DNA of 64,000 bases from Anaerolineae bacterium (GCA_022072245.1 JAJVIA010000014.1:1-64000), one strand, 5' to 3'. Shown: positions 9,201-18,120, counted from the first letter of the stretch. Notes: a model not told the origin generated them from the sequence alone. Program-made: numbers and translations.

Positions 9201-9829
9201 GGGCGTACGATATTGGTTACGGCGGCCTCGACCATGTGCTGGCGTCCGGGCGCAATGTAAATATCATTGTGCTGGACACCGAAGTCTATTCCAACACCGG
9301 CGGCCAAATGTCCAAATCAACGCCGCGCGGCGCGGTGGCAAAATTTGCGGCGGGCGGCAAAGCGACGGCGAAAAAAGACCTCGCCATGCTCGCGATTTCG
9401 TACGGCTCGATTTATGTGGCGCGCGTGGCGATGGGCGCCAGCGATACCCAAACCATTCGGGCGCTGCTCGAAGCGGAAGCGTATGACGGGCCCTCGCTCA
9501 TCATCGCCTATTCGCACTGCATCGCGCACGGCTATGATATGGCGCACGGACTCGACCAGCAAAAAGCCGCCGTCGCGTCGGGCTATTGGCCCCTGTTCCG
9601 CTATGACCCGCGTTTAGCCGCGCAGGACAAAAATCCGCTGCAATTGGATTCCAAAGCGCCGACGCTGCCGCTCGAAAAATATGTGTACAATGAGACGCGC
9701 TATACCATGTTGAAACAGAGCAATGAAGCGGCGGCGGAAAAATTGTTGGCGCTCGGCAAAAAAGATGTCGCCGCGCGATGGAAATTGTACGAAACGCTCG
9801 CGCAAACGAATGGAAAGGATGGCAAGTAA
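6254..9829 (+). CDS. nifJ: pyruvate:ferredoxin (flavodoxin) oxidoreductase, single chain
   Basis: The 1191-residue enzyme oxidatively decarboxylates pyruvate to acetyl-CoA and CO2, reducing ferredoxin or flavodoxin in the cytoplasm. It has the fused homodimeric architecture: an N-terminal domain (YPITPSSAMGEWAD), the gamma domain, a two-cluster ferredoxin insert (CIQCGKCVFVCPH near residue 690 and CTGCTLCVEVCP near 747), and a C-terminal thiamine-diphosphate domain (GDGWAYDIGYGGLDH and NTGGQMSKSTP, about 978-1020). Cysteines at about 821, 824, 849 and 1088 fit the third 4Fe-4S cluster. The frame is open from 6170, but the ATG at 6254 follows GGAGG and matches the family start MSRSMVTLDANEAAAY. 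The next genes probably form a pyruvate-to-acetate unit with it. Confidence 0.98.
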   Translation: MSRSMVTLDANEAAAYIAHHVSEVIAIYPITPSSAMGEWADQWSAENKKNIWGTTPLVVEMQSEGGAAGAVHGALQTGSLTTTFTASQGLMLMLPNMYKIAGELTATVFHIAARALAAQALSIFGDHQDVMAARATGWALLCSNSVQEAMDLALIAHAATLKARVPILHFFDGFRTSSEVMKIEQLDEDDMRFMIDDELVRAHRARALSPDNPFMRGAAQNPDVYFQARETVNPFYARMPQIIQDTMNQFAARVGRQYHLFDYVGAPDAERVMVIMGSGGEVAQEAVEFMHARGDKVGVLKVHLYRPFSVEHFMAALPKTAQKIAVLDRTKEPGSAGEPLYQDVVTALMESADGARPMPRVIGGRYGLASKEFTPAMVKGVFDELKKPNPKNHFTIGIHDDVSHTSLPYDPHFSTEDPATTRAIFYGLGADGTVGANKNSIKIIGDETALYAQGYFVYDSKKSGSTTTSHLRFGPKPIHSSYLIRSANFVACHQFNFLERFEMLHVADHGAIFLLNSPFAPDAVWERLPRSVQQTIVEKQLKLYVIDAYKVARETGMGGRINTVMQTCFFAISGVLPRAEAIAAIKHSIEKTYGKRGKVVVEKNFAAVDATLANLYEVQVPTNVTSAFDLRPPVAAGAPAFVQNVTAEIIAGRGDALPVSALPVDGTYPSGTAKWEKRNIALEIPVWDKDICIQCGKCVFVCPHATIRAKVYDPQCLDGAPETFKHVPARWKEFEGLRYTLQVSPEDCTGCTLCVEVCPVKNKSETRLKALNMMPQPPIRARENENWAFFSRLPEMDREKVNLHLVKDSQLLEPLFEFSGACSGCGETPYLRLITQLFGERAYVANATGCSSIYGGNLPTTPWTHNDAGRGPAWSNSLFEDNAEFGLGFRLTLDKRLEFARELLPQFASVVGQELVDGILNAAQDTEAELLKQRGRVQALKEKLEALITQSPNVPIAETARHLCSIADIFVKKTVWIVGGDGWAYDIGYGGLDHVLASGRNVNIIVLDTEVYSNTGGQMSKSTPRGAVAKFAAGGKATAKKDLAMLAISYGSIYVARVAMGASDTQTIRALLEAEAYDGPSLIIAYSHCIAHGYDMAHGLDQQKAAVASGYWPLFRYDPRLAAQDKNPLQLDSKAPTLPLEKYVYNETRYTMLKQSNEAAAEKLLALGKKDVAARWKLYETLAQTNGKDGK

Positions 9830-9842
9830 AAAGTAAAAAGCT

Positions 9843-9884
9843 AAAAGCTAAAAGTTGTCCAAATCAAAATCACTTTTAGCTTTT
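9843..9884. repeat. AT-rich inverted repeat between nifJ and the next gene
   Basis: AAAAGCTAAAAGT (9843-9855) pairs with ACTTTTAGCTTTT (9872-9884), a 13-bp perfect stem with a 16-nt loop, flanked by further AAAAGTAAAAAG-type units. It can form a hairpin in the nifJ transcript and may modulate read-through to the next gene. It is far more AT-rich than its surroundings. Confidence 0.75.
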
Positions 9885-9913
9885 GACTTTTAACTTTTAA
9901 CTTTTTTCTCACC

Positions 9914-10927
9914 ATGCTCGACCTTACCACAACTTATCTCGGTCTCGCGCTCAAGAATCCGCTCGTGCCGTCGTCGTCGCCGTTGATGCAACAGGTGGAC
10001 GACATCAAACGTCTGGAAGACGCGGGCGCGGCGGCGGTCGCGCTCCATTCGCTGTTCGAAGAGCAAATCGCGCGCGAAAGTTTCGCGCTCGACCATTATC
10101 TGAATTATGGCAGCGAAAGTTTCACCGAAGCGATTTCGTACTTTCCGCAAATGCTCGGTTATAATCGCGGCGCGGAAGGGTATCTCGAACATATCGCCAA
10201 AGTAAAACAGGCGGTGCAGATTCCCGTCATCGGTTCGCTGAACGGTTTTTCGACCGGCGGCTGGATTGAATACGCGCGCGAAATTCAGCAGGCGGGCGCG
10301 GACGCGCTCGAGCTCAATGTCTATTACGTCGCCGCCGACCCCGCGCAGACCAGCCAAGCTATTGAGCAGATGTATTTGGATTTGGTGCGCGAAGTGGTCA
10401 AGAGCGTAACCGTTCCGGTTGCCGTCAAGCTGCCGCATTTTTTCACCGCGTTCGCCAATTTCGCGCAGCGCATCGCGTGGGCAGGCGCGGACGGGTTGGT
10501 CCTCTTTAATCGGTTCTATCAACCCGATTTTGATTTGGAATCGCTCGAAGTCGTGCCTTCGCTAACGCTGTCTCACTCGAACGAATTGCGTTTGCGTTTG
10601 CAGTGGGTGGCGATGGTGTATGGACGCGTAGAAGCGGATTTGGCGGTGACCGGCGGCGTACATTCGGCTGAAGATGTTTTAAAGTGTATGATGGCGGGCG
10701 CAAACGTCGCCATGATGACTTCGGTGTTGTTGGAGCGCGGCATCCCATATTTGGGCGCGCTGCTCGAAAGCGTCAAAGCGTGGATGAACGACCACGAATA
10801 CGAATCCATCGCGCAGATGCGCGGCAGCATGAGTTACAAAAACGTCGCCCAGCCCGCCGCCTTTGAACGCGCCAACTATATGCGCGTCCTGCAAGCGTAC
10901 GAACCGCGTTTCGACCGCAACCCGTAA
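9914..10927 (+). CDS. dihydroorotate dehydrogenase-like FMN protein
   Basis: This 337-residue TIM-barrel protein begins [24 protein letters not shown], as in class 1 dihydroorotate dehydrogenase relatives, with barrel segments [34 protein letters not shown] and [20 protein letters not shown] (FMN phosphate-binding side). It lacks the usual catalytic NxSCPN segment ([11 protein letters not shown] stands there), so true pyrimidine synthesis is doubtful. Homologues often neighbour nifJ, which suggests an accessory redox role with the oxidoreductase. The start has no strong ribosome-binding site; the upstream 84 bp is the AT-rich hairpin region. Confidence 0.88.
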   Translation: MLDLTTTYLGLALKNPLVPSSSPLMQQVDDIKRLEDAGAAAVALHSLFEEQIARESFALDHYLNYGSESFTEAISYFPQMLGYNRGAEGYLEHIAKVKQAVQIPVIGSLNGFSTGGWIEYAREIQQAGADALELNVYYVAADPAQTSQAIEQMYLDLVREVVKSVTVPVAVKLPHFFTAFANFAQRIAWAGADGLVLFNRFYQPDFDLESLEVVPSLTLSHSNELRLRLQWVAMVYGRVEADLAVTGGVHSAEDVLKCMMAGANVAMMTSVLLERGIPYLGALLESVKAWMNDHEYESIAQMRGSMSYKNVAQPAAFERANYMRVLQAYEPRFDRNP

Positions 10928-10973
10928 CGCCGCGCGCGAAAAATTTTTTCCCGACATACCGCCAAGTACAAGA

Positions 10974-11001
10974 CCTTTCGGATTCCCGAAAATCCGAAAG
11001 G
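10974..11001. repeat. palindrome AAGACCTTTCGGATT...AATCCGAAAGG
   Basis: Arms CCTTTCGGATT and AATCCGAAAGG (11 bp, perfect) enclose a 6-nt loop in the 109-bp gap before the ligase gene. It lies after GTACAAGAC, and a similar GTACAAGACCCGAAAGG occurs at about 54567-54583, so it may belong to a dispersed palindrome family. No T-run follows, so it is not a typical terminator. Confidence 0.7.
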
Positions 11002-11036
11002 CCTGCTCTCCAAAGCGAAAGTTGCGCTAGACAACC

Positions 11037-13874
11037 ATGACTCTGAATAAACCTCAACCGCGTCCGGGCGACCCATCTTCCGATATCGCGCATTTTCGGC
11101 ACGCCGCGCTCGACATGTTTTTCGCGCCGCGCTCGGTGGCGGTCATTGGCGCGTCCGAAAAGCCGCGCAGCGTGGGCCGCACCATTTTACGCAATCTGCT
11201 CGATACCCCTTTTGGCGGCACGGTATATCCCATTCATCCATCGCAGCCCCAAGCGCTGGGCATCAAAGCGTATCCGCATATCGGCGCCGCGCCCGAACCG
11301 ATTGACCTTGCCATCATTGCGACGCCCGCGCCGACGGTACCGGGAATCATACGCGAATGCGCCGCCGCGGCGGTGCAAGGCGCGGTGATTATTTCGGCGG
11401 GCTTTCGTGAAAGCGGCGCGGAAGGCGCGGCGCTCGAAGCGCAAATCCAAGAAAACGCGCAGCGCGGAGGGGGTTTGGCGCCGCTGCGAATTCTGGGCCC
11501 AAATTCTTTGGGCGTGATGCGGCCCAGTCGCGGCTTGAACGCGACTTTTGCGGGTTCGCTGCCGCGCAAGGGCGGAATCGGTTTTGTGAGTCAAAGCGGC
11601 GCGCTCGGCACGGCGGTTTTGGATTGGAGCATCCGCGAAAATTTTGGTTTTAGCGCGTTCGTGTCGCTCGGTTCGATGCTCGATGTCGGTTGGGGCGAAT
11701 TGATTGATTATCTCGGCGCGGACAGCCAGACGCAAAGCATCGTGTTGTACATGGAAACGGTGGGCGACGCGCGCGCGTTTTTCTCTGCGGCGCGCCAGGT
11801 GGCGTTGGATAAACCCATCATCATTCTCAAAGCCGGACGTTCGGTAGAGGGCGCGCAGGCGGCGGAACGTCACACCGGCGCGGAATTGGAAAACGACGCG
11901 GTCTTGGATGCCGCGTTTCGCCGCGCGGGCGCGCTGCGCGTGGATACGATTGCCGACCTGTTTCACATCGCCGAAGTGTTAGCCAAGCAGCCGCGTCCCA
12001 AGGGTCCTCGGCTCGCCATTTTGACGAATGCGGGCGGCCCCGGCGTCCTCGCCACCGACGCGTTGGTGCGATACGGCGGCGCGCTCGCGGAATTGAGCGG
12101 CGACACTCTGGCGCAGCTCGACGGATTTTTGCCGCTGCATTGGAGCCACGCCAACCCGATTGATTTTTTGGGCGACGCGGAACCGGCGTTGTACGCCAAG
12201 ACGTTGGACGTTCTGGCGCACGATACGCAAACCGACGGCGTCTTGGCGATTTTGACGCCGCAAGCCATGACCGACCCGACCGCTTCCGCCGAAGCGGTGA
12301 AACCGTTCGCGCAAATGCGAAATAAAGCGTTGCTCGCCGCCTGGATGGGCGGCGCCGAAGTCGAAGTCGGCGCGAACGTATTGCGTAACGCGGGCGTGCC
12401 GGTGTTTGCGTATCCCGACCACGCGGTGCGGATGTTTAATTATCTCTGGCGCTATAGCGAAAATGTGCGCGCGCTGTATGAAACGCCCGCGCCGTTGGAC
12501 CTGGAAGTGGACGACGCCGCGCGCGCGCGGGTGCAGGAAATGATTGAACGCGCGCTGGCTGCCAAACGCACGTTGTTGACCGAAAAAGAATCGCAAGAAA
12601 TTCTCGCGGCGTACGGCATTCCGTTTGTCGAAACGCGGCTCGTGACCACCGCCACGCAAGCGGTCCACGCGGCGGACGCGTTGGGGTATCCCGTCGTCAT
12701 GAAACTCAACACGGACCAGATTTTACGCAAACGCGAATACGACGGCGTGATTTTGAATATCACCAGCGCCAACAATGTGCGCGCGACGTTTCGCGCGGTA
12801 AAAAATACGGTCACAAATTTATTGGGCAAGGAAAAATTTCGCGGCGTCCTCTTGCAGCCCATGTTGAATCTGCGCGATGGATATGCGCTGCACATGGGCA
12901 GTATGTTTGACGCGCAGTTTGGGCCGGTTCTGCGTTTTGGCGCCGAGCCGCGTTCGGCGCCGACGGATGTGTTGGACCGACGCTTTGACGAAACGACGCT
13001 GCTGCGCGACGCGCGGTTTCGCGATGACGCGCTCGGTTTGCCTTCGCTCAATACCACCCAAGCGCGGCGGATGATTGAAAATACGCGCGTCTATAAAATT
13101 TTGCGCCAAGCCAAAATGGATACGCAAGCGTTGGAACAGGTCCTCGCGCGCTTTAGTCAACTCGTGGTCGAACAGCCGCGCATCAAAGCGATTGAAATTC
13201 ATCCGTTGGTGGCGCTGCCGCCTTTTACCGAAACCGGCGGCGCGACGCAGGCGTTGGCGCTGGATGCGCGCATTATGCTGCACGACCCCGCGCTGGCAAC
13301 TCAAGCTTTGCCGCGCCCCGTGATTCGACCCTATCCCAAGCAATACGTCACGCCGTTCCAATTGCGCGACGGTTCGCCCGTGCTGATTCGTCCGATTCGT
13401 TCGGAAGATGAAGCGCTGCTAATTCACTTTCACGAAAAATTGTCCGAGCAAAGCGTGTATCTGCGTTACTTTCACGCGTTGAATTTATCGCAGCGCATCG
13501 CGCACGAACGGCTCGCGCGCATTGCGACGAACGATTATGACCGCGAAATCGCGCTGGTGGTCGAACGCGAATTGCCCGCCGCCGCCGACCAAGCCGCCGC
13601 GCGCGAATTGCTCGCCGTCGCGCGGCTCAGCCGCCTCCAAAAAATTGGCGACGCGGAATTTGCGATTTTGATACGCGACGATATGCAAAAGCAGGGACTC
13701 GGCACGACGCTCTTGGCGCAGCTCATCGAAATCGGCCGCGCCGAAGGATTACAAAGAATCATCGGCGAAATTTTGCCGGAAAATACCGGGATGAAACGCG
13801 TGGCGGAAAAATTGGGTTTCAAACTGAGCTATGACATCGAAGAGGGCTTGACGCACGCGGTTTTTGAATTATAG
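11037..13874 (+). CDS. ADP-forming acyl-CoA ligase/GNAT fusion, copy 1 (degenerate ligase)
   Basis: A 945-residue four-part protein: CoA-binding Rossmann domain ([18 protein letters not shown], about 25-150), ligase core with the phospho-histidine region [11 protein letters not shown] (about 280), ATP-grasp domain (about 505-720), and a C-terminal GNAT domain ([17 protein letters not shown], about 880). Full enzymes convert acetyl-CoA, ADP and phosphate to acetate and ATP; GNAT fusions (Pat/YfiQ type) acetylate lysines on metabolic enzymes. Compared with the paralogue at 44820-47627, key ATP-grasp segments are lost: [10 protein letters not shown] is [10 protein letters not shown], and FGLGGQLVE is FGAEPRSAP with an insertion. 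It is probably an acetyltransferase with a sensor-like ligase part. It is co-oriented with nifJ. Confidence 0.92.
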   Translation: MTLNKPQPRPGDPSSDIAHFRHAALDMFFAPRSVAVIGASEKPRSVGRTILRNLLDTPFGGTVYPIHPSQPQALGIKAYPHIGAAPEPIDLAIIATPAPTVPGIIRECAAAAVQGAVIISAGFRESGAEGAALEAQIQENAQRGGGLAPLRILGPNSLGVMRPSRGLNATFAGSLPRKGGIGFVSQSGALGTAVLDWSIRENFGFSAFVSLGSMLDVGWGELIDYLGADSQTQSIVLYMETVGDARAFFSAARQVALDKPIIILKAGRSVEGAQAAERHTGAELENDAVLDAAFRRAGALRVDTIADLFHIAEVLAKQPRPKGPRLAILTNAGGPGVLATDALVRYGGALAELSGDTLAQLDGFLPLHWSHANPIDFLGDAEPALYAKTLDVLAHDTQTDGVLAILTPQAMTDPTASAEAVKPFAQMRNKALLAAWMGGAEVEVGANVLRNAGVPVFAYPDHAVRMFNYLWRYSENVRALYETPAPLDLEVDDAARARVQEMIERALAAKRTLLTEKESQEILAAYGIPFVETRLVTTATQAVHAADALGYPVVMKLNTDQILRKREYDGVILNITSANNVRATFRAVKNTVTNLLGKEKFRGVLLQPMLNLRDGYALHMGSMFDAQFGPVLRFGAEPRSAPTDVLDRRFDETTLLRDARFRDDALGLPSLNTTQARRMIENTRVYKILRQAKMDTQALEQVLARFSQLVVEQPRIKAIEIHPLVALPPFTETGGATQALALDARIMLHDPALATQALPRPVIRPYPKQYVTPFQLRDGSPVLIRPIRSEDEALLIHFHEKLSEQSVYLRYFHALNLSQRIAHERLARIATNDYDREIALVVERELPAAADQAAARELLAVARLSRLQKIGDAEFAILIRDDMQKQGLGTTLLAQLIEIGRAEGLQRIIGEILPENTGMKRVAEKLGFKLSYDIEEGLTHAVFEL

Positions 13875-13907
13875 CCGCGCTCATTCAAATTGTAGGTCGA
13901 GCTGCCG

Positions 13908-13961
13908 ACTTTCGGAATTTGGACGCGCAAAAAACGCGTCGTTATGCCGAAAGTTTTTTTA
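13908..13961 (+). terminator. intrinsic terminator after ligase/GNAT copy 1
   Basis: ACTTTCGG (13908-13915) pairs with CCGAAAGT (13947-13954), with an inner ACGCG/CGCGT stem, followed by seven T residues. It ends the nifJ-ligase transcription unit before the separate promoter at 13996. Confidence 0.8.
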
Positions 13962-13995
13962 TTTGGGCGCGCAAAATTTTTAATGACTATGCGTA

Positions 13996-14024
13996 TTGAC
14001 ATTAGAACATGCGTTCTGTATAAT
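13996..14024 (+). promoter_or_regulatory. near-consensus promoter with LexA-type palindrome
   Basis: TTGACA (13996-14001) and TATAAT (14019-14024) are 17 bp apart. The spacer holds AGAACATGCGTTCT (14004-14017), a perfect 5-bp inverted repeat matching the GAACN4GTTC LexA box of Gram-positive bacteria. The start codon of the FtsK-like gene is 8 nt after the -10 box, so the mRNA is probably leaderless. Confidence 0.8.
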
Positions 14025-14032
14025 CAGAGCAG

Positions 14033-15070
14033 ATGTTTCCCTTACAGCAACGCCTCCACCTGCAAGCCGACCGCATTGAAGCTGTGCTTGCCGTTCACAA
14101 AGCGCCCGTGCGCGTGACCGGCGGCCGCGTGACGCCGCGCACGATTCAGTTTCAGCTTGCGCCCGCGCCGACGACCAAAATCAGCCGCGTCGAACAACTT
14201 GCCGAAGAAATCGCGCTCGCGCTGGGCGTATCCGCCGCGCGCATTGTGCGCGAACAGGGCGCGCTGCATGTCGAGATTCCGCGCCGCGACGCGCGCTTGC
14301 TCGCGTTCCAAACATTGGTAACGCAGCTGCGCCAAGATGCGCGCGTGCATCAAGCGTTGCGCGTGCCCGGCACCGTCCTCTTGGGTTTGACGCCGGAAGG
14401 GTTGCCGCTGTTGGTACGGTTGGGGAGCGCGGACGCGCCGCACCTCTTGATTGCAGGAACCACCGGTTCGGGCAAAAGTCAAGCCGCGCGCAGCATATTG
14501 GCGTCGCTCGTTCTGTTTCAACCCGAACGCGAAATGCAATTGCTGATTGTGGACCCCAAAGGCAGCGATTTTTTGGGATTTGCAGATATGCCGCATTTGT
14601 TATGTCCGCCCGTGTCGGACGCAGAGACGGCGCGCGAGCGTTTGGAATGGCTGACCGACGAAATGACGCGGCGCCAGCAAGCGCGCGTTACGCGTCCGCA
14701 TATCGTCGCGCTGTTGGACGAACTCGCGGATTTATTGATGCAAGGCGGCAGCGCGTTGGAAACGCTGTTGACGCGTTTGACGCAGCGGGGCCGCAGCGCG
14801 GGCATTTCGATTGTGGCGTGTACGCAAAAGCCCACCGCGCGCGTCATGGGCAATTTGGTCACGGCAAATTTTCCCGCGCGGCTCGTCGGCAAGGTGACGT
14901 CCGCGCACGAGGCGTTGGTCGCGTCGGGCATGGCAAAAAGCGGCGCGGAAAAACTGGCGGGGCGCGGCGATTTTTTACTGATTGCGAACGGCGAAAAAAC
15001 GCGCGTGCAAATCGCGCATCTGCCGCGCGCGGACGAGGACGCGCTGCGGCAAACTATGGGGAGGCGTTAA
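14033..15070 (+). CDS. short FtsK/SpoIIIE-type DNA motor (alpha-beta only)
   Basis: The 345-residue protein carries the FtsK motor without the N-terminal membrane domain and without the C-terminal DNA-reading gamma domain. Residues 15-100 resemble the alpha domain (VEQLAEEIALALGVSAARI). The RecA-like beta domain follows with Walker A GTTGSGKS (about 142-149), LLIVDPKGSDF, Walker B region HIVALLDELADLL (about 222), and the FtsK signature GRSAGISIVACTQKPTARV. FtsK motors pump double-stranded DNA using ATP. The likely LexA box in its promoter suggests induction by DNA damage. The next gene, for a small membrane protein, starts directly after its stop and may supply the membrane anchor. Confidence 0.9.
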   Translation: MFPLQQRLHLQADRIEAVLAVHKAPVRVTGGRVTPRTIQFQLAPAPTTKISRVEQLAEEIALALGVSAARIVREQGALHVEIPRRDARLLAFQTLVTQLRQDARVHQALRVPGTVLLGLTPEGLPLLVRLGSADAPHLLIAGTTGSGKSQAARSILASLVLFQPEREMQLLIVDPKGSDFLGFADMPHLLCPPVSDAETARERLEWLTDEMTRRQQARVTRPHIVALLDELADLLMQGGSALETLLTRLTQRGRSAGISIVACTQKPTARVMGNLVTANFPARLVGKVTSAHEALVASGMAKSGAEKLAGRGDFLLIANGEKTRVQIAHLPRADEDALRQTMGRR

Positions 15071-15502
15071 GTGTTGTGGCGGACCGGAATTATTTTGGCG
15101 CTCATTGTCGGCGCAGCCGTTTTGGCGTATCAAATTGGCGCGCGTCTTTCGGATGAAGCGATTATGACGATTGCGGGCGTGTCGTGCGGCATTCTGGCGA
15201 GCATTCCCGTTTCTGTCGGTTTGCTGATTGCGTTGACGCGCGAGCGCAGCATGTATCCGGCGAGCTCTTTTGTCGAACCGGAAGCAGAGCCGGAACCCGA
15301 ACCGTACCAAGTGTATCGTCCCGCGCCCGCGCCGCAAACCGCGCCGCTGCCGCAAATCATTGTCGTCGCGCCGCCGCAAAATCAAATCCCGCAAAACTTT
15401 TTACCGTACGGCAATTATTTGGCGCCGCCGACGCCGGCGGCGCTGCCCGCGCCGATGCAAGAGCGCACCTTCAAAATTGTGGGCGCAGAGGATGACGAAT
15501 AA
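15071..15502 (+). CDS. small membrane protein with Pro-rich tail
   Basis: The 143-residue frame starts at a GTG right after the stop of the FtsK-like gene, with GGGGAGG in the end of that gene as ribosome-binding site. It has two hydrophobic segments (about 4-20 and 31-56), then a cytoplasm-style acidic and proline-rich tail (EPEAEPEPEPYQ, PAPAPQTAPLPQ). No family is recognised. Coupling to the soluble FtsK-type motor suggests the pair works at the membrane, by inference. A terminator follows four bases after the stop. Confidence 0.75.
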   Translation: MLWRTGIILALIVGAAVLAYQIGARLSDEAIMTIAGVSCGILASIPVSVGLLIALTRERSMYPASSFVEPEAEPEPEPYQVYRPAPAPQTAPLPQIIVVAPPQNQIPQNFLPYGNYLAPPTPAALPAPMQERTFKIVGAEDDE

Positions 15503-15506
15503 TCCA

Positions 15507-15539
15507 AGCATTGACTCGTTTCGGGTCAATGCTTTTTTT
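15507..15539 (+). terminator. intrinsic terminator
   Basis: AGCATTGAC (15507-15515) pairs with GTCAATGCT (15525-15533), followed by a T-run. It closes the FtsK-like/membrane protein operon. Confidence 0.9.
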
Positions 15540-15543
15540 CATT

Positions 15544-15549
15544 TATAAT
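15544..15549 (+). promoter_or_regulatory. -10 box (TATAAT) of leaderless DUF2207 gene
   Basis: TATAAT lies 7 nt before the ATG at 15557, and no ribosome-binding site is visible. The -35 element is weak and would fall inside the preceding terminator hairpin. Confidence 0.6.
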
Positions 15550-15556
15550 AGCGCCC

Positions 15557-17605
15557 ATGTCAATCAGGCGATGGCTTTATATTTTTTTCCTGACCGCAGT
15601 CTTGCTGTACGGATGGAGCGGCGCGGCTGCCGCGCAATCCGGTAAAGGCGTGGTCGTGCGCGAACGCAACGCCGACATTACCATTTCGCAAAACGGCGAT
15701 GTGAGTTTTGTGGAAACGTGGGTCGTGGATTTTCAAAACGGCTCGTTCACTTTTGCTTTTCGTGAGATTCCTAAAAATAAATTGAATGACATTACCGGAT
15801 GGGGCGTGCGCGAAGGCGAACGCGTTTTTCAGGACAGCTATGGCGACTATACTTTTAACGTGGACGAATCGGCGGACGCCTATAAAATCACTTGGCGTTT
15901 TCCCGCGACGAATCAGCGCGAAAAATTTTTGTCGGATACGCATACCTTTGAATTGAAATACACGGTGCGGGGCGCGACGCGCATTTATCCGCAAGGCGAC
16001 CAATTCTGGTGGAAATTTATCGAGAGCGACCGCGCGTATCCAATTGAATCGTCGCGCGTGACGCTGCATCTGCCGCAAGAATTTTCCGCCGACCAACTCA
16101 CGGCGACGACATACGTCAATGCCGATCAAGCTGGCGGCGCGCGCGTGCGCGATGGCAAGACGATTGAATTTAACGGCGGGCCGTTTTCGCCAAAAATGGA
16201 ATGGGAAATTCGCGCGCAATTTCCGCACGTTCTGCGCGCAGAACCCGCCGAATGGCAAAAGTGGGACGATTATGTCGCCCAAGTCGCCGCGCAAAATAAT
16301 TTTTACGCGATGGCGGCGCTCGTCGCGCTTTTGTTTGGCGGACCGCTGCTGCTGCTTGTCTTGTGGTATCTCTTGGGGCGCGACAAGCCGACTACCTTTC
16401 GCGCGGAATTTTTGCCGCAACCGCCGGATGATACGCCGCCCGGCGTCGTCGGCACATTGTTGGACGAACGCGCGGACGTCCAAGATATTGTGGCGACGAT
16501 GGTAGATTTGGCGCGGCGCGGTTATTTACAAATTCGCGAGCTCGATGCGTTCGGCGCGCCCGAATACGCGCGCACCGCGCAAAGCGCCGCGGGCCTCGCG
16601 CCGTTTGAAAAAGAGACGCTCGACGCGCTGCTGCGCGGCAGCGCGATGCAGACCTTGGGCGATTTGCGCGGCGCGTTCTATACCCATCTCACAACTTTGC
16701 AAGACGCGCTGTACCGCGAAGCCGTCGCGCGCGGTTTTTTCCCCGCGAGTCCGCTGGCGACGCGCAATTTATATTTTCGCATCGGCAAATGGGGCGCGCT
16801 CATTGTGCCGCCGCTTGCCGTCGGCGCCGCCTGTTTGCTGATTGTATTTGCGCCGATGGCGTTTTTGCCCTTGTGCGGTTTGGAAATTTTTTTCCTCGCG
16901 CTCTTGGGCTTGAGTCGCGTCATGCCACAGCGCACCGCCAAAGGCGCGACCGCCGCCGCGCAATGGAACGCGTTCAAACGCTATCTCACGCAATTGGAAA
17001 AGTACGAAAATCTCCAGAACGCGCAAACCAAGTTCGCCGAATATTTGCCGTACGCGATTGCGTTTGGTTTGGAAAAAACGTGGATTGAAAAATTCAAACA
17101 AACCGACGCGCCCGCGCCGACGTGGTACGTGCCATACGACATGCCGGACGCCCAGCGCGCGGCGAATGACGATTGGACGTGGCGCAATGTGAGTTCAGTT
17201 CCTTCCGCCGCCGCCGCGTCAAGTTCGACCCATGCGCCGAACGCGCCTGCGCCCGCGCCCGCCGCGCCGCTATTTCACGATTCGCCGACGGAACAAACTG
17301 CCGCGCCAAATTTGGATGATTTGGCGCGCGGCTCGTTTGTCAGTTTGAATCACGTCAGCGGCAACATGTTTGATTTTTTGAATTTGTCCGCCGCGGCATT
17401 CACGGACCGAACGTCGCAAACGCGCACCCAATCGTTTGGGGAGGATATTCGCAGCGTTCTGGATCAGCTTGCGTCATCGTCGAGCGGTTCGTCGTCGAGC
17501 GATTCAAGCAGTTCGTGGTCGTCGTCGAGCGATTCTTCAAGTTGGTCGGGCGGCGGTTCCAGCGGCGGCGGGGGCGGCGGGGGTGGCTCTAGCGGATTTG
17601 GATAG
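15557..17605 (+). CDS. DUF2207 membrane protein with Gly/Ser-rich tail
   Basis: The 682-residue protein begins with a signal peptide (about 1-27, ending AAAAQS), followed by the extracellular beta-rich DUF2207 domain (VVVRERNADITISQNGDV..., about 30-235). A transmembrane helix lies at about 252-275, the cytoplasmic part has a winged-helix-like segment (ATMVDLARRGYLQI), and a hydrophobic pair lies near 415-460. The C-terminus is low complexity: many Ser residues, then SGGGGGGGGSSGFG. This layout is standard for DUF2207 proteins, whose function is unknown. It stands alone between two terminators and is probably leaderless (TATAAT 7 nt before ATG). Confidence 0.9.
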   Translation: MSIRRWLYIFFLTAVLLYGWSGAAAAQSGKGVVVRERNADITISQNGDVSFVETWVVDFQNGSFTFAFREIPKNKLNDITGWGVREGERVFQDSYGDYTFNVDESADAYKITWRFPATNQREKFLSDTHTFELKYTVRGATRIYPQGDQFWWKFIESDRAYPIESSRVTLHLPQEFSADQLTATTYVNADQAGGARVRDGKTIEFNGGPFSPKMEWEIRAQFPHVLRAEPAEWQKWDDYVAQVAAQNNFYAMAALVALLFGGPLLLLVLWYLLGRDKPTTFRAEFLPQPPDDTPPGVVGTLLDERADVQDIVATMVDLARRGYLQIRELDAFGAPEYARTAQSAAGLAPFEKETLDALLRGSAMQTLGDLRGAFYTHLTTLQDALYREAVARGFFPASPLATRNLYFRIGKWGALIVPPLAVGAACLLIVFAPMAFLPLCGLEIFFLALLGLSRVMPQRTAKGATAAAQWNAFKRYLTQLEKYENLQNAQTKFAEYLPYAIAFGLEKTWIEKFKQTDAPAPTWYVPYDMPDAQRAANDDWTWRNVSSVPSAAAASSSTHAPNAPAPAPAAPLFHDSPTEQTAAPNLDDLARGSFVSLNHVSGNMFDFLNLSAAAFTDRTSQTRTQSFGEDIRSVLDQLASSSSGSSSSDSSSSWSSSSDSSSWSGGGSSGGGGGGGGSSGFG

Positions 17606-17684
17606 GATGTATCGCGCTTGTGGTAAATCGCGCCGCGTAACTTTTTATGGCGCGTGATGCGTTAAGCGAGATGCAATTTACAAA

Positions 17685-18120
17685 ATGCAAATACAACTTG
17701 CGTACGGCAAAACACAATTGCGGATTAAAGCGTCGGACGAAAATACGACGCGGCGGGCTTGGCGCTGCAACATCCGACCCCGCGCGGTGAATCCGCGTTT
17801 GTTTTCAATTTCAATGTGACGCTCAACCGCGATTTGGACGTGACGGGAATTTTTTGCGGTGACCTTGATGTGAGTCATGACGCGGGCTGCGCGTTTGCGC
17901 GCGAAGTGGCGATGCAGCGCGTGCGCGAACCGTTTGATATTGTGCGGACGACGAACAGCAGATTCAAAACCGGGCGCGTGCGCATTTGTTGCGGAGGGCT
18001 TGAGCGCTGCGGAAATTCGCGCGGCGCAAATTGTGCCGACGCGTAATGTGGAACAAACCGAACGCGAAACTCTGTGTCCTCCCCGAAGGTCCGCAGACGA
18101 TTCCGTATCTTGAAAAATAA
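17685..18120 (+). pseudogene. larA: decayed nickel-dependent lactate racemase (LarA) gene
   Basis: Pieces of a LarA-family (DUF2088) protein occur in order but in different frames. The start MQIQLAYGKTQLRI is followed, after a large gap and frame change, by FVFNFNVTLNRDLDVTGIF and then AGCAFAREVAMQRVREPFDI. After another gap come AEGLSAAEIRAAQIVPTRNV and, in a third frame, VCVLPEGPQTIPYLEK with a stop. Family members have roughly 420 residues; only about 145 codons remain, so several deletions and frameshifts have occurred. The lost parts include the nickel-pincer active-site region. The intact termini with eroded middle indicate a pseudogene rather than a short functional version. Confidence 0.85.

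Noticed and set aside
9843-9884. Riboswitch upstream of the dihydroorotate-dehydrogenase-like gene
   Set aside because: Only a simple AT-rich hairpin is present, without any conserved riboswitch core that I recognise.
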